Positions 1 through 7,796 of a DNA stretch of 64,000 nucleotides are shown piece after piece. Both the position numbers and the translations under genes were made by a program. Source of the stretch: an uncultured Emergencia sp. GTDB lineage: Bacteria; Bacillota; Clostridia; Peptostreptococcales; Anaerovoracaceae. The notes below the pieces were generated by a model. That model searched no databases. It saw nothing but the letters and a program-made list of their open reading frames with translations, and had not been told where the DNA came from. Each line of letters starts with the position of its first letter. Position 1 is the first letter of the stretch. The stretch covers positions 30,488 to 94,487 of the forward strand of contig CALLDR010000187.1 of assembly GCA_937997955.1 (NCBI GenBank). Reading direction: 5' to 3'.

Positions 1-771
1 CCCCATCGTCATCCTTTCTATGAAATTATCTTTATTGATGAAGCTGATGGAGAGCACATTGTTGATAATAAATCGTATGGGGAGTTGAGAAACGTAGTTT
101 TCCTTATCAGTCCCGGACAGACTCACTATTGGAAAAACGTTACGTACGCTAAAGGCATGCTGGTATATTTCAATGAGGATTTTTTGTTTAAATCCTGCAT
201 CAGCGTTACATCGATTTGGGAAATCTCTATGTTTAAAGAGATCGCTAAAACGCCGGCGATTTATATGGACAGCGAGCTTGCGCGGCTTATGCGTTCCGTT
301 GGAAGCATGATGATTCGCGAATATGGAGAAAAACGCAGTGAATATGCGGAGGTTTTACGAGCTTGTCTTAATATCATGATGATTCAATTTCATCGTCAGA
401 CAATGGGAACTGATGGAATGCCAACAACGACGGGAACGGAGACTTCCTTATACATGGAATTTCAGAATATGCTGCAAAAGCGAGTCAGAGAGAATCTGTC
501 GGTGCAGCAGTATGCCGAGAGTCTGGGGGTCAGCTCCAGTCACCTTAATGAACAGGTAAAAAAGGTTGTTGGGCGTTCGGTAAGCAGTTTAATTCACGAA
601 GCGCAGCAGCAGGAGGCAAAGCGTCTGCTGCTAAATACAGAATTAAATGTTACAGAAATTGCAGAAAGAATGAACTTTCAGGACACAGCATATTTTTGCC
701 GTTCATTTAAACGTGAAGCGGGTGTTTCTCCGGGACAGTATCGCGCAGAGTATCGAAAAAAGAGAGATTGA
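1..771 (+). CDS. AraC-family transcriptional regulator, 5' end cut by window
   Basis: The reading frame is open from base 1, and its first residues read HRHPFYEI, the typical start of the AraC N-terminal cupin (HxHxFYE). The true start therefore lies before the window, and the TTG at 85 is internal. The C-terminal third is a double helix-turn-helix: the stretch around ESLGVSSSHLNEQVKKVVG is the first HTH, and the ending NVTEIAERMNFQDTAYFCRSF, RREAGVSPGQYR-like, is the classic AraC second HTH. It probably senses a small ligand through the cupin. The target genes would lie to the left and are not visible. A strong hairpin terminator follows directly. Confidence 0.9.
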   Translation, partial: PHRHPFYEIIFIDEADGEHIVDNKSYGELRNVVFLISPGQTHYWKNVTYAKGMLVYFNEDFLFKSCISVTSIWEISMFKEIAKTPAIYMDSELARLMRSVGSMMIREYGEKRSEYAEVLRACLNIMMIQFHRQTMGTDGMPTTTGTETSLYMEFQNMLQKRVRENLSVQQYAESLGVSSSHLNEQVKKVVGRSVSSLIHEAQQQEAKRLLLNTELNVTEIAERMNFQDTAYFCRSFKREAGVSPGQYRAEYRKKRD

Positions 772-772
772 T

Positions 773-824
773 AAAAGGCTGCGACTTAACGAATCTATAG
801 TTGGTTAAGCCGCAGCCTTTTCTG
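773..824. terminator. Bidirectional intrinsic terminator
   Basis: A 17-base arm AAAGGCTGCGACTTAAC at 774-790 pairs with its near-complement at 804-820 and ends in a T-run. It sits between the converging araC-type gene (plus) and GntR gene (minus). Confidence 0.8.
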
Positions 825-888
825 CTATTCTTCCAAATCGCGTCCGCATAGCGGCAGACCAATCAGCTGAAAAAGCTTTAAAAGTTCA

Positions 889-1596
889 TTATTCAAAATA
901 AATCTCCCGGCTTCCGTGGATGCTCTCTCCGATGGAAGCGTTGATCCACGCGATCGCGCCCGCTTTGTCGCGGTCTTTGATATATTCCCAGAGACCGTAG
1001 TTGTTTTTGTACAGCGCCTGTATGCCGTAGAGCATGCAGAACCGGTTCCACAGGTTGGAAACAGGCGCTTCAAAGGAGTGGAAAATCAGCGGAATGAGGG
1101 TGTTTCCGGAGAAAAAGGCCAGAGCGTTTTGAAAGGCGTAGGCGCCTTTGACCGCCTCTTCGATGGAAGCGGCTGTGCGGATCTTCTCCACGTGGTCGTG
1201 AAGGGACTGGATCTCCTCGTCGGTGATCCTGTCGATGCACAGATCCACCGCCAGGGTATCCAGGGCGATGCGAACCTCCAGAATCGAACGCACTTCATCA
1301 GCCCGCAGCTTGCCTCCGTTGTAATTCATAATGGAGATCAAAGTTTCCAGCGTGCCCTTGTTGCGGTAGTCGGATACGTAGGTCCCGCTTCTCGGATGGA
1401 CTTCCAGAAAGCCCTTCTTTTCCAGTTCGGCCAGACCGCTGTTGACGACGCCGCGGCTCACCTGCATGGTCTCCGCCAGCTGACGCTCGGAAGGCAGCTT
1501 CTCGCCGATGGCCAGGTTGCCGGAAAGAATCATGTGCTCCAATTGTTCTACGAAGAGCTCCTTCAAAGAAGGAGATGCGATTTTTTTAAATTCCAT
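889..1596 (-). CDS. GntR-family regulator, FadR/FCD subfamily
   Basis: This is a 235-residue DNA-binding regulator. The N-terminal winged helix contains GEKLPSERQLAETMQVSRG and EKKGFLEVHPRSGTYV, the standard GntR signature. The remaining ~160 residues are an all-helical FCD-type ligand-binding domain. I start it at 1596 because that ATG follows a GGAGG box (minus strand) and gives the family N-terminus; the open frame runs upstream to 1749 but that part is not GntR-like. Its own promoter lies at 1649-1677. The ligand is unknown. Members of this subfamily usually regulate catabolism of acids or sugars encoded nearby, but no such operon adjoins it here. Confidence 0.88.
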   Translation of the reverse strand: MEFKKIASPSLKELFVEQLEHMILSGNLAIGEKLPSERQLAETMQVSRGVVNSGLAELEKKGFLEVHPRSGTYVSDYRNKGTLETLISIMNYNGGKLRADEVRSILEVRIALDTLAVDLCIDRITDEEIQSLHDHVEKIRTAASIEEAVKGAYAFQNALAFFSGNTLIPLIFHSFEAPVSNLWNRFCMLYGIQALYKNNYGLWEYIKDRDKAGAIAWINASIGESIHGSREIYFE

Positions 1597-1648
1597 AGTG
1601 GCCTCCGTCCCGTAATTTACCTGTTTCCTGTGAGTTGTCTGTAGTCCC

Positions 1649-1677
1649 ATTTTATCACAAATCAAAGGCGGATACAA
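1649..1677 (-). promoter_or_regulatory. Promoter of the GntR gene
   Basis: On the minus strand TTGTAT and TAAAAT are separated by 17 bases, and a TG sits one base before the -10 (extended -10). It lies 53 bases before the chosen GntR start. Confidence 0.6.
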
Positions 1678-1720
1678 TATGGCGAAGGCCTGGACAGGAC
1701 CCGCGCGTGAAACCTTCCGA

Positions 1721-2114
1721 CCACTTTTTTCGCGGCCCCGCGCGGTCACGCGGTCATTGGATTGGCGGCTCGCGCCACTTTTTGCCGCTCTTTATGTATC
1801 ATACGGCGCGCGACCTGTGCCGCACGCCACTTTTGCCTGATTTCTAAGCTTCGTGCGGCGCGCAGAAGTGAAGCAGGATTACAGTATCCTGCGAGAAAGA
1901 AACATTATAAGGGAATTATAGTATTTTTTAGAAATTTTTGAGCTGTAATTCTTATCATTCATCACGTATCATGCCATATCAAAGCTTCTTTAAATCAAAA
2001 AGTGGCGCGCTGGACAGGGAAGGCGCCGCTACAGTCTCGAAAGGCAACAAAAAGTGGCGCGCTGGACAGGGCAGGCGCCGCTGCGACCTTGAAAACCAAC
2101 AAAAAGTGGCGCGG
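1721..2114. repeat. Direct and inverted copies of an AAAAAGTGGCGCG repeat
   Basis: This fills most of the ~620-base gap between the GntR and XRE genes. Three direct copies of AAAAAGTGGCGCG start at 1997, 2049 and 2101, so the period is 52 bases. The first two also share the following GGACAGGG and AGGCGCCGCT. Three inverted copies (CCACTTTTT-type) lie at 1721, 1772 and 1826. Short open frames across it are a by-product of the repeat. I see no gene in the gap. Confidence 0.75.
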
Positions 2115-2169
2115 GACGCCGGAGTTTCCTGATGGTTGATTTTTCTTCCTGAAGTATCGCGGCGATCCA

Positions 2170-2198
2170 TTGAGTCTCCGCCGCCGCAACTGTATAAT
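2170..2198 (+). promoter_or_regulatory. Promoter of the XRE-ABC operon
   Basis: TTGAGT at 2170-2175 and a perfect TATAAT at 2193-2198 are 17 bases apart. The AGGAGG box and ATG of the XRE gene follow within 25 bases. Confidence 0.75.
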
Positions 2199-2218
2199 AA
2201 ATGCAGGAGGTGAGATTT

Positions 2219-3346
2219 ATGAATCTACTGCATTTTTCCGAAAATGTAATCAGTCTGCGGCGAGCCAGAGGGATGACCCAGGAACAGCTGGCGGACTTTG
2301 TCGGCGTGACCAAGGCTTCTGTGTCCAAGTGGGAAACAAAGCAGTCTCTGCCGGACATTTTGATGCTGCCCAAGCTGGCGGCATGCTTTGACGTGACCAT
2401 CGATCAGCTGCTGGGTTACGAGCCCCAGCTGAGCCGGGAGCAGGTCCAGCGCGTCTACAGTCAGTTGACGGCGACCTTTGCCGAGGAGGACAGCTTCGAG
2501 GAAACCATGTCCCGCAGTCAGGAGCTGATGAAGCAGTACTATAACTGCTATCCGCTGCTGTTTTCCCTGGGGACTTTGTGGCTCAATCATTTTATGCTGG
2601 CCGGCAGCAAAGAGCGTCAGACCGAGATTCTGGAACAGGCGGCGGAGCTCTTCAGACATGTGACAGAGGACTGCAGGGATATGGGACTCTGCAGCGACGC
2701 CTTGATCATGGAGGCCACGACCCTGCTGCAGCTGGGCCGGGCGGAACAGGTCATCGAAATGCTGGAGGAATCTCTGGATCCGCGCCGGCTGATCTTTCAG
2801 AGCTGCGGCCTGCTGCCCCAGGCATACCAGATGGCAGGCAGGTCAGAAGATGCGGATTGCTTCGCCCAGGTCAATATGTACTTGCATCTTCTATCGCTGA
2901 TGGACGATGCGGTTTGGAGACTGATCCTGAGAGCCGATGATCTGGACATCTGCGAAGAGACCATCTATCGAACGGATCTGCTGATCGAGACATGGCAGAA
3001 AGAAGCGCCTCATCCGAACATGGCGCGGTATCACTTTCAGGCGGCTTTGACCTATTTGCAGCACGGTATGAAAGATGAAGCCCTCGACCGTCTGCAGCGG
3101 TACGCCGAAAGCATCAAAACCGCCATGGACGCGGACTTCGCGCTGCAGGGCGACCGCTACTTCGACAAGCTGGAGATCTGGATCGACAGGCTGGACCAGG
3201 GAGGAAGCGCGCCGCGGAGCAAAGAGGTCATCTTTGCCGGCGCTATGCAGGGCTTTTCGCATCCGGCATTCGCGGCCCTGCAGGATGATGAAAGGTTCCA
3301 GAGCATCAAAAAATTTCTGGCCGCGCAGGGAGGTGATTTAAAATGA
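2219..3346 (+). CDS. XRE-family regulator with helical C-terminal domain
   Basis: The protein has 375 residues. Residues ~5-60 form a Cro/CI-type helix-turn-helix: MTQEQLADFVGVTKASVSKW is its core. The rest is alpha-helical and resembles tetratricopeptide-like sensor domains found behind HTHs in Firmicutes. The start at 2219 follows an AGGAGGTGAG box; the ATG at 2201 overlaps that box. The gene overlaps the next by an ATGA junction, and the whole four-gene set (HTH, PLDc_N, ABC ATPase, permease) is translationally coupled. It most likely controls this ABC exporter. The signal it senses is unknown. Confidence 0.85.
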   Translation: MNLLHFSENVISLRRARGMTQEQLADFVGVTKASVSKWETKQSLPDILMLPKLAACFDVTIDQLLGYEPQLSREQVQRVYSQLTATFAEEDSFEETMSRSQELMKQYYNCYPLLFSLGTLWLNHFMLAGSKERQTEILEQAAELFRHVTEDCRDMGLCSDALIMEATTLLQLGRAEQVIEMLEESLDPRRLIFQSCGLLPQAYQMAGRSEDADCFAQVNMYLHLLSLMDDAVWRLILRADDLDICEETIYRTDLLIETWQKEAPHPNMARYHFQAALTYLQHGMKDEALDRLQRYAESIKTAMDADFALQGDRYFDKLEIWIDRLDQGGSAPRSKEVIFAGAMQGFSHPAFAALQDDERFQSIKKFLAAQGGDLK

Positions 3347-3543
3347 ATCTGCATGAGATGCTGCCGTTTCTCATTCCCCTTGGAATCGCGGAGATCGTGC
3401 TGCTGGTTGTCACCCTGCGTCATATATTGACCCATGACAACTACAAGAGAGGCAGCCGCACCCTTTGGGTGATCGTCACGGTGGTGGGAATGGAGTTTAT
3501 CGGACCGGTCCTCTACTTCCTTCTGGGAAAGGAGGACAACTAA
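3343..3543 (+). CDS. Small PLDc_N-domain membrane protein
   Basis: This 66-residue protein has two transmembrane helices: one around LIPLGIAEIVLLVVTLRHIL and one around TLWVIVTVVGMEFIGPVLYF. The second helix ends in FLLGKED, the hallmark of the phospholipase-D nuclease N-terminal family (cardiolipin synthase membrane part). Despite that name it has no catalytic domain. The same gene order, PLDc_N then ABC ATPase then permease, is known from yxlEFG of Bacillus subtilis, where YxlE takes part in control of SigY. The start codon overlaps the XRE stop (ATGA), and its TAA overlaps the next ATG by one base. Confidence 0.85.
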   Translation: MNLHEMLPFLIPLGIAEIVLLVVTLRHILTHDNYKRGSRTLWVIVTVVGMEFIGPVLYFLLGKEDN

Positions 3544-4616
3544 TGGATGTGCTGACCCTGGAACACGTATCAAAGGCTTTTGGCAGAAGTACTGTTCTGG
3601 ACGATCTGAGCTTTCGTGTGCCGCAGAACTGCGTCTACGGATTCATCGGAGAAAACGGAGCGGGAAAGACGACGACCATGAAGCTGATCCTGGGGCTGCT
3701 GCGCCCTGACAAAGGGCAGATCCTGGTGGAGGGAGAGCCTGTCTGCTTTGGAGGCGGCCGTACTGGCCGCGCCGACTGGTCCGATCGGCCCAGCCAGACC
3801 GATCAGGCGGATCCGCGGAATCGGGCCGATCTGCTCAATCAGGTAAATCCGTGCAATCGGGCTGATCTGCTCAATCAGGCAAATCCGCGCAATCAGAACG
3901 ATCGCGTCAACCGAGCCAATCATATCAATCACACGAACCGGCTGATCGGCTATCTGCCCGACGTGCCGGAGTTCTACGATTTTCTGACGCCCAGGGAGTA
4001 TCTGGAGCTCTGCGGCAGGATCGCGGGCATGGAAAAGATCCGGCGCCGTCAGAGGATCGAGGATCTGCTGAAGCTGGTGGGACTGGCCGGCACAGACCGG
4101 CGGATTCACGGTTTTTCACGGGGCATGAAACAGCGTCTGGGTATCGCCCAGGCTCTCCTGGGGGAGCCGAAGCTTTTGATCTGCGATGAGCCGACGTCCG
4201 CCTTGGATCCGTCTGGACGGCGGGAGATCCTGGACATTCTCTGCGACGTGAGATCCCAGACTACCGTTTTGTTTTCTACCCATATTTTGTCCGATGTAGA
4301 GCGGATCTGCGACCGCATCGGCGTCCTGAGAGACGGCAGGATCGCCCTGGAGGGCAGTCTGGACGAAGTGAGAAAGCTGCACCGGGGAAGGGGCCTGGAG
4401 GTCGAATTTTTACGCGAGGCGGACGCCCTTTTGTTCGCCGAAAAGCATCCGGAGGCCCGGCGCGCCGGCAGGCAGAAGGTGGTCTTTGACCGCGGAAACA
4501 GCGAAACGATGGGCGCGGTCCTTGCGGCGCTGTCGGAGAGCGGCGCCGCGGTGCAGCGGGTGGAGCTGCGGGAAGAGACGCTGGAGGAACTGTTTATGGA
4601 GGTGATGCGGAGATGA
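3543..4616 (+). CDS. ABC transporter ATP-binding protein with repeat insertion
   Basis: This 357-residue ATPase belongs to the drug/lantibiotic/CcmA-type exporter group. Visible motifs are Walker A GENGAGKTTT (~37-46), the signature FSRGMKQRLGIAQAL and Walker B LLICDEPTSALD, followed by the STHILSDVERICDRIG switch region. Between Walker A and the IGYLPD Q-loop segment lies an inserted ~60-residue, Asn/Arg/Asp-rich stretch (~70-133) built from 12-residue repeats. Normal family members go straight on at this point, so it is an expansion within the gene. The frame stays intact. It overlaps the PLDc_N stop by one base and the permease by ATGA, so the ATPase and permease surely form one transporter. 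The substrate is unknown. Confidence 0.9.
   Translation: MDVLTLEHVSKAFGRSTVLDDLSFRVPQNCVYGFIGENGAGKTTTMKLILGLLRPDKGQILVEGEPVCFGGGRTGRADWSDRPSQTDQADPRNRADLLNQVNPCNRADLLNQANPRNQNDRVNRANHINHTNRLIGYLPDVPEFYDFLTPREYLELCGRIAGMEKIRRRQRIEDLLKLVGLAGTDRRIHGFSRGMKQRLGIAQALLGEPKLLICDEPTSALDPSGRREILDILCDVRSQTTVLFSTHILSDVERICDRIGVLRDGRIALEGSLDEVRKLHRGRGLEVEFLREADALLFAEKHPEARRAGRQKVVFDRGNSETMGAVLAALSESGAAVQRVELREETLEELFMEVMRR
3805..3912 (+). repeat. 36-bp in-frame tandem repeat inside the ABC ATPase gene
   Basis: Three units lie at 3805-3840, 3841-3876 and 3877-3912. Each encodes 12 residues of the form ANPRNRADLLNQ. Units one and two are nearly identical and the third has drifted. More degenerate copies flank them on both sides. 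The period is a multiple of three, so the reading frame survives copy-number change. Confidence 0.85.
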
Positions 4617-5383
4617 ACGCCCTGTATGCATTTACCGTCAAAGAATTTCAGGCGGCGATCCGCTCTGGAAAGGCGCTGATCCTGGCTGTCCTGTTCGTGA
4701 TCTTCGGCATCATGAGCCCGGCTGTGGCGAAGATGACGCCCTGGCTCATGGAGACTATGGCTGACAGCTTCGCGGAAAGCGGCCTGGACGTGACCGGCGT
4801 CACTGTCAATGCCCTGACATCCTGGACTCAGTTCTGCAAAAATGTTCCCGTCGCCATGATCGTTTTCCTGCTGATCTTTTCCGGCGTGCTGACTGCGGAA
4901 TACGAGAAGGGGACGCTGACGGCCATGGTGACCAAGGGGCTGGCCCGCTGGAAGATCATCGCGGCAAAGGCGGCCGCCCTGGCCCTGCTGTGGACTGTCG
5001 GCTACTGGCTCTGCTTTGGCATCACCTGGGGATATACCAGGTATTTCTGGAACGATGACAGCGCGGTCCACGTCATGACGGCGGCGGCAGGCTTCTATCT
5101 GCTGGGACTGTGGCTGGTCACGCTGATCCTGCTGGCTTCCACGGCCTTTGATACCGGCGCGGCGGCGCTGGCGGCCTCTGTCTGCGTTTTCGCCGTGGTG
5201 TATGTGATCGGCCTTCTGCCCGCCGTCAAAGGGTGTCTGCCGGGAGCTTTGTTGAGCGCTCAGAATCTGCTGGCCGGCCGGGAGGAGCCAGGCGATTATC
5301 TGGCGGCGTTTCTGGTGACCGGGGGACTCTGTGTCCTCGATCTGGCCGCGGCCGCGGCGGTGTTCGCGAAGCGGAGGATCTGA
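4613..5383 (+). CDS. ABC-2 type transporter permease
   Basis: This 256-residue membrane protein has about six transmembrane helices, for example AVLFVIFGIMSPAVAKM, VAMIVFLLIFSGVLTAEY and AALAASVCVFAVVYVIGLLP. The segment YEKGTLTAMVTKGLARWKII is typical of ABC-2 permeases. Its start overlaps the ATPase stop as ATGA, so the two are coupled. It is the membrane half of the exporter encoded by the upstream genes. A terminator follows within 20 bases. Confidence 0.85.
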   Translation: MNALYAFTVKEFQAAIRSGKALILAVLFVIFGIMSPAVAKMTPWLMETMADSFAESGLDVTGVTVNALTSWTQFCKNVPVAMIVFLLIFSGVLTAEYEKGTLTAMVTKGLARWKIIAAKAAALALLWTVGYWLCFGITWGYTRYFWNDDSAVHVMTAAAGFYLLGLWLVTLILLASTAFDTGAAALAASVCVFAVVYVIGLLPAVKGCLPGALLSAQNLLAGREEPGDYLAAFLVTGGLCVLDLAAAAAVFAKRRI

Positions 5384-5396
5384 TATATTTGAAATC

Positions 5397-5436
5397 AAAA
5401 AGGCGGAACCCCTTGCAGAGGCTCCGCCCGATTTTT
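5397..5436. terminator. Bidirectional intrinsic terminator between ABC and pyr operons
   Basis: GGCGGAACC at 5402-5410 pairs with GGCTCCGCC at 5420-5428. Runs of A before and T after make it work for the plus-strand ABC operon and for the minus-strand pyr operon. Confidence 0.8.
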
Positions 5437-5442
5437 GTGTTT

Positions 5443-5655
5443 TTATAATGTAGGAAATATCGATTTTTCGATATTTCCGGAATTTCAACGTATGCTTCGC
5501 ATACTCCTACGCTCACTTTGTTCGCTCCGCTGTCCGTTTTGCCTAGCCAGCTAAAGCTGGGGCAAAAAGGCAAGAAAAGCACCTTGCGAAGCGTCGCCCC
5601 TTGCGGGCGACATGTGTGCATAGGAGGCTTTGCCTCCGTCATGCACACTTTTCTT
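5443..5655. repeat. Dispersed palindromic element, copy A
   Basis: Two blocks (5443-5488 and 5572-5655) match a second copy at 32130-32256 almost base for base. They are separated here by ~85 extra bases rich in small hairpins. On either strand the element folds into several stems: GAAATATCGA/TCGATATTTC, GTCGCCC/GGGCGAC and GGAGGC/GCCTCC. In both copies it begins exactly at the 3' end of a minus-strand gene (here pyrI), so it forms that gene's 3' untranslated region. Its function is unknown. Confidence 0.8.
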
Positions 5656-6070
5656 ATTTGCTCTCCGCGTCGCAGTACGCGCATCTGTAAACCTTCTTGT
5701 ATTTGTCTACCAGCTTGAACTTGTGTACGATCTCCTGTTCTACGGAAGTGATGCATCTCGGATTCTTGCACTTGATGACGCCGGTCAGGGTCTCAGGCAG
5801 CTCCAGGTGTTTTTTCTCATACAGCTTGCCGTCCTTTACGATGTTGACGGTGACGTTGCTGTCGATGTAGCCCAGTACATCCATGTCCAGATCGATGAGC
5901 TGGTCGATCTTGATGATGTCCTTTTTGCCGTATTTGGAGCTGTCCGCGTTCTGAATGATCGCAACGCAGTTGTCGATCTTGTCCAGTCTGAGCAGCTCGT
6001 AGATCTGCATGCTCTTGCCTGCTTTGATGTGGTCTAAAACGATACCGGTGCTTACTCCATCTATATTCAT
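5654..6070 (-). CDS. pyrI: Aspartate carbamoyltransferase regulatory subunit PyrI
   Basis: This 138-residue protein is the non-catalytic, allosteric chain of aspartate transcarbamoylase; it binds nucleotides through its N-terminal domain and the catalytic chain through a C-terminal zinc domain. The zinc cysteines are visible as CKNPRC and CAYC near the end. It starts with a GGAGGT box 5 bases upstream. It is the last gene of the pyr operon, 154 bases after pyrB. Pairing of PyrI with PyrB indicates a feedback-regulated holoenzyme, which fits the absence of any visible PyrR attenuator. Confidence 0.93.
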   Translation of the reverse strand: MNIDGVSTGIVLDHIKAGKSMQIYELLRLDKIDNCVAIIQNADSSKYGKKDIIKIDQLIDLDMDVLGYIDSNVTVNIVKDGKLYEKKHLELPETLTGVIKCKNPRCITSVEQEIVHKFKLVDKYKKVYRCAYCDAESK

Positions 6071-6081
6071 GTGTTTACCTC

Positions 6082-6214
6082 CTTGTATTTGCTTGTATTT
6101 CGCTTGTATTGCGGCGTCCCGCGGAAAACGCGGCCCGGCGGGGCGCTCATGGGTGTAAATAACTGATTGGCCCTTGTTGGCCTCTTGTTGACCTTTTGTT
6201 GGCCTCTTGTTAGC
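6082..6214. repeat. Short tandem repeats between pyrB and pyrI
   Basis: The 154-base gap holds CTTGTATT-type units three times (6082-6110) and CTTGTTGGCC-type units about four times (6172-6214). No hairpin with a T-run is visible, so pyrI should be cotranscribed with pyrB. Confidence 0.55.
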
Positions 6215-6224
6215 CGTTGCCGGT

Positions 6225-7154
6225 TTACGCTTCTCTCTTGATGCCCAGCAGATACAGGATCAGAGCCATTCTGATGTGCTTGCCGCAGAGGGCCTGGAAG
6301 AAGTAGCAGGCTCTAGGGTCGTCGTCCACCTCTACAGAGATCTCGTTAACTCTAGGCAGCGGGTGCATGATGGTCAGGTCTTCCTTTGCCGCCTGTAATT
6401 TTTCCAGATCCAGGATGTAGCTGTCCTTCAGTCTTACGTAGTCCTCTTCGTTGAAGAAACGTTCTCTCTGTACTCTGGTCATGTACAGGATGTCCAGCTC
6501 TTCCATGGCGTCTTCCAGTCTTTCGACTTCCTTCCACTCAGCGCCTGCGGCGTCCATCTTTTCCTTTACATATGTAGGAACCTGCAGCTCGTGAGGTGAG
6601 ATCAAAACGAATTTGATGTTGTCATATCTGAGCATCGCTTCGATGAGGGAGTGAACGGTTCTGCCGAATTTCAGGTCGCCGCAGAGACCGATCGTCATGT
6701 CGGACAGTCTGCCCTTCTTTCTTTTGATGGTCAGAAGGTCGGTCAGAGTCTGGGTCGGATGGAAGTGTCCGCCGTCTCCGCCGTTGATGATAGGCACGGT
6801 GGTTCTCTGTGACGCGACGATAGGCGCGCCTTCCTTCGGATGTCTCATAGCGATGATGTCCGCGTAGCAGCCGACGGTTCTGATGGTGTCGCTGACGCTT
6901 TCACCCTTTGCCGCGGAGCTGGAACTGGCTTCGGAGAATCCCAGAACGCTGCCGCCCAGTTCCAGCATGGCGGCTTCAAAGCTGAGTCTGGTTCTGGTGC
7001 TTGGCTCGAAGAACAGGGTAGCCAGCTTCTTGTGGGCGCAGATGTCTTCGTATGCCGCGTGGTTTTCCACGATGTCGTCAGCGACCCGGATCAGCTCGTC
7101 GATTTCTTCCACCGTAAAGTCGGTAATGTTGATTAAATTCTTGATCTCACTCAT
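6225..7154 (-). CDS. pyrB: Aspartate carbamoyltransferase catalytic subunit PyrB
   Basis: This 309-residue enzyme joins carbamoyl phosphate and L-aspartate to N-carbamoyl-L-aspartate, the committed step of pyrimidine synthesis. The carbamoyl-phosphate loop STRTRLSFEAAMLELGG and the HPLPRVNEIS motif are intact, and its length is normal for the family. The start codon lies right next to the pyrE stop, which implies coupled translation. The regulatory subunit PyrI follows in the same operon. Confidence 0.96.
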   Translation of the reverse strand: MSEIKNLINITDFTVEEIDELIRVADDIVENHAAYEDICAHKKLATLFFEPSTRTRLSFEAAMLELGGSVLGFSEASSSSAAKGESVSDTIRTVGCYADIIAMRHPKEGAPIVASQRTTVPIINGGDGGHFHPTQTLTDLLTIKRKKGRLSDMTIGLCGDLKFGRTVHSLIEAMLRYDNIKFVLISPHELQVPTYVKEKMDAAGAEWKEVERLEDAMEELDILYMTRVQRERFFNEEDYVRLKDSYILDLEKLQAAKEDLTIMHPLPRVNEISVEVDDDPRACYFFQALCGKHIRMALILYLLGIKREA

Positions 7155-7793
7155 TTATTTCTCTCCTTTCATCCATCCCTCGTCAGAAGGATTGTCCCTA
7201 AACTTTAAAATTCTCTCTTTATCTTCAGCTTTGATATAGCCGGTGTCAGCGGCGACTTCTACCAAAGCGTCAAGGTCGCATAAGCTTATATTTTTGACCT
7301 GGTGTTCTGCCATTCTGTCCAGGCCCTTTTTCATGCCGTAGGTGAAGATGCTGGCGATGCCGAGAACCTCGGCGCCTGCTGCCCGCAGAACCTCTACGGT
7401 GTCGATGGCGGAGCCTCCGGTGGAGATCAGGTCCTCCACGACGACCACCTTCTGTCCAGGCTCCAGCTTGCCCTCGATCTGGTTGGTCCTGCCGTGGTCT
7501 TTGGCAGAGCCGCGTACATAACCCATCGGAATGTTCATCAGATGGCCTACGATGGCGGCGTGGGCGATGCCCGCGGTGCTGGTGCCCATGACCACCTGGC
7601 AGTCAGGGTAGTGTTCTTTGATGGTCTTTACCAGGCTTTCCTCCACCAAAGTTCTGACCTCCGGCGCTGTCAGCGTCAGACGGTTGTCGCAGTAGATGGG
7701 GCTTTTGATGCCGCTTGCCCAGGTGAAGGGCTCTTCCGGTCTCAGAAAGACCGCCTCGATGGACAGCAGTCCTTTTGCAATATCTTGCTTCAT
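7155..7793 (-). CDS. pyrE: Orotate phosphoribosyltransferase PyrE
   Basis: This 212-residue type I phosphoribosyltransferase converts orotate and PRPP to orotidine 5'-phosphate. The PRPP-binding motif VVVVEDLISTGGSAIDTVEV is plain. It has a GGAGGT box and sits 3 bases after the pyrF stop in the operon. Confidence 0.95.
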   Translation of the reverse strand: MKQDIAKGLLSIEAVFLRPEEPFTWASGIKSPIYCDNRLTLTAPEVRTLVEESLVKTIKEHYPDCQVVMGTSTAGIAHAAIVGHLMNIPMGYVRGSAKDHGRTNQIEGKLEPGQKVVVVEDLISTGGSAIDTVEVLRAAGAEVLGIASIFTYGMKKGLDRMAEHQVKNISLCDLDALVEVAADTGYIKAEDKERILKFRDNPSDEGWMKGEK

Positions 7794-7796
7794 GAT

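Noticed and set aside
1938..2132. Small open frames across the AAAAAGTGGCGCG repeat
   Set aside because: They are translations of the repeat, have no ribosome box and occur on both strands.
4106..5488. Long minus-strand open frame opposite the ABC genes
   Set aside because: It lies antisense to clearly coding ABC ATPase and permease genes and its product is Arg/Gln-rich low-complexity sequence without a family.
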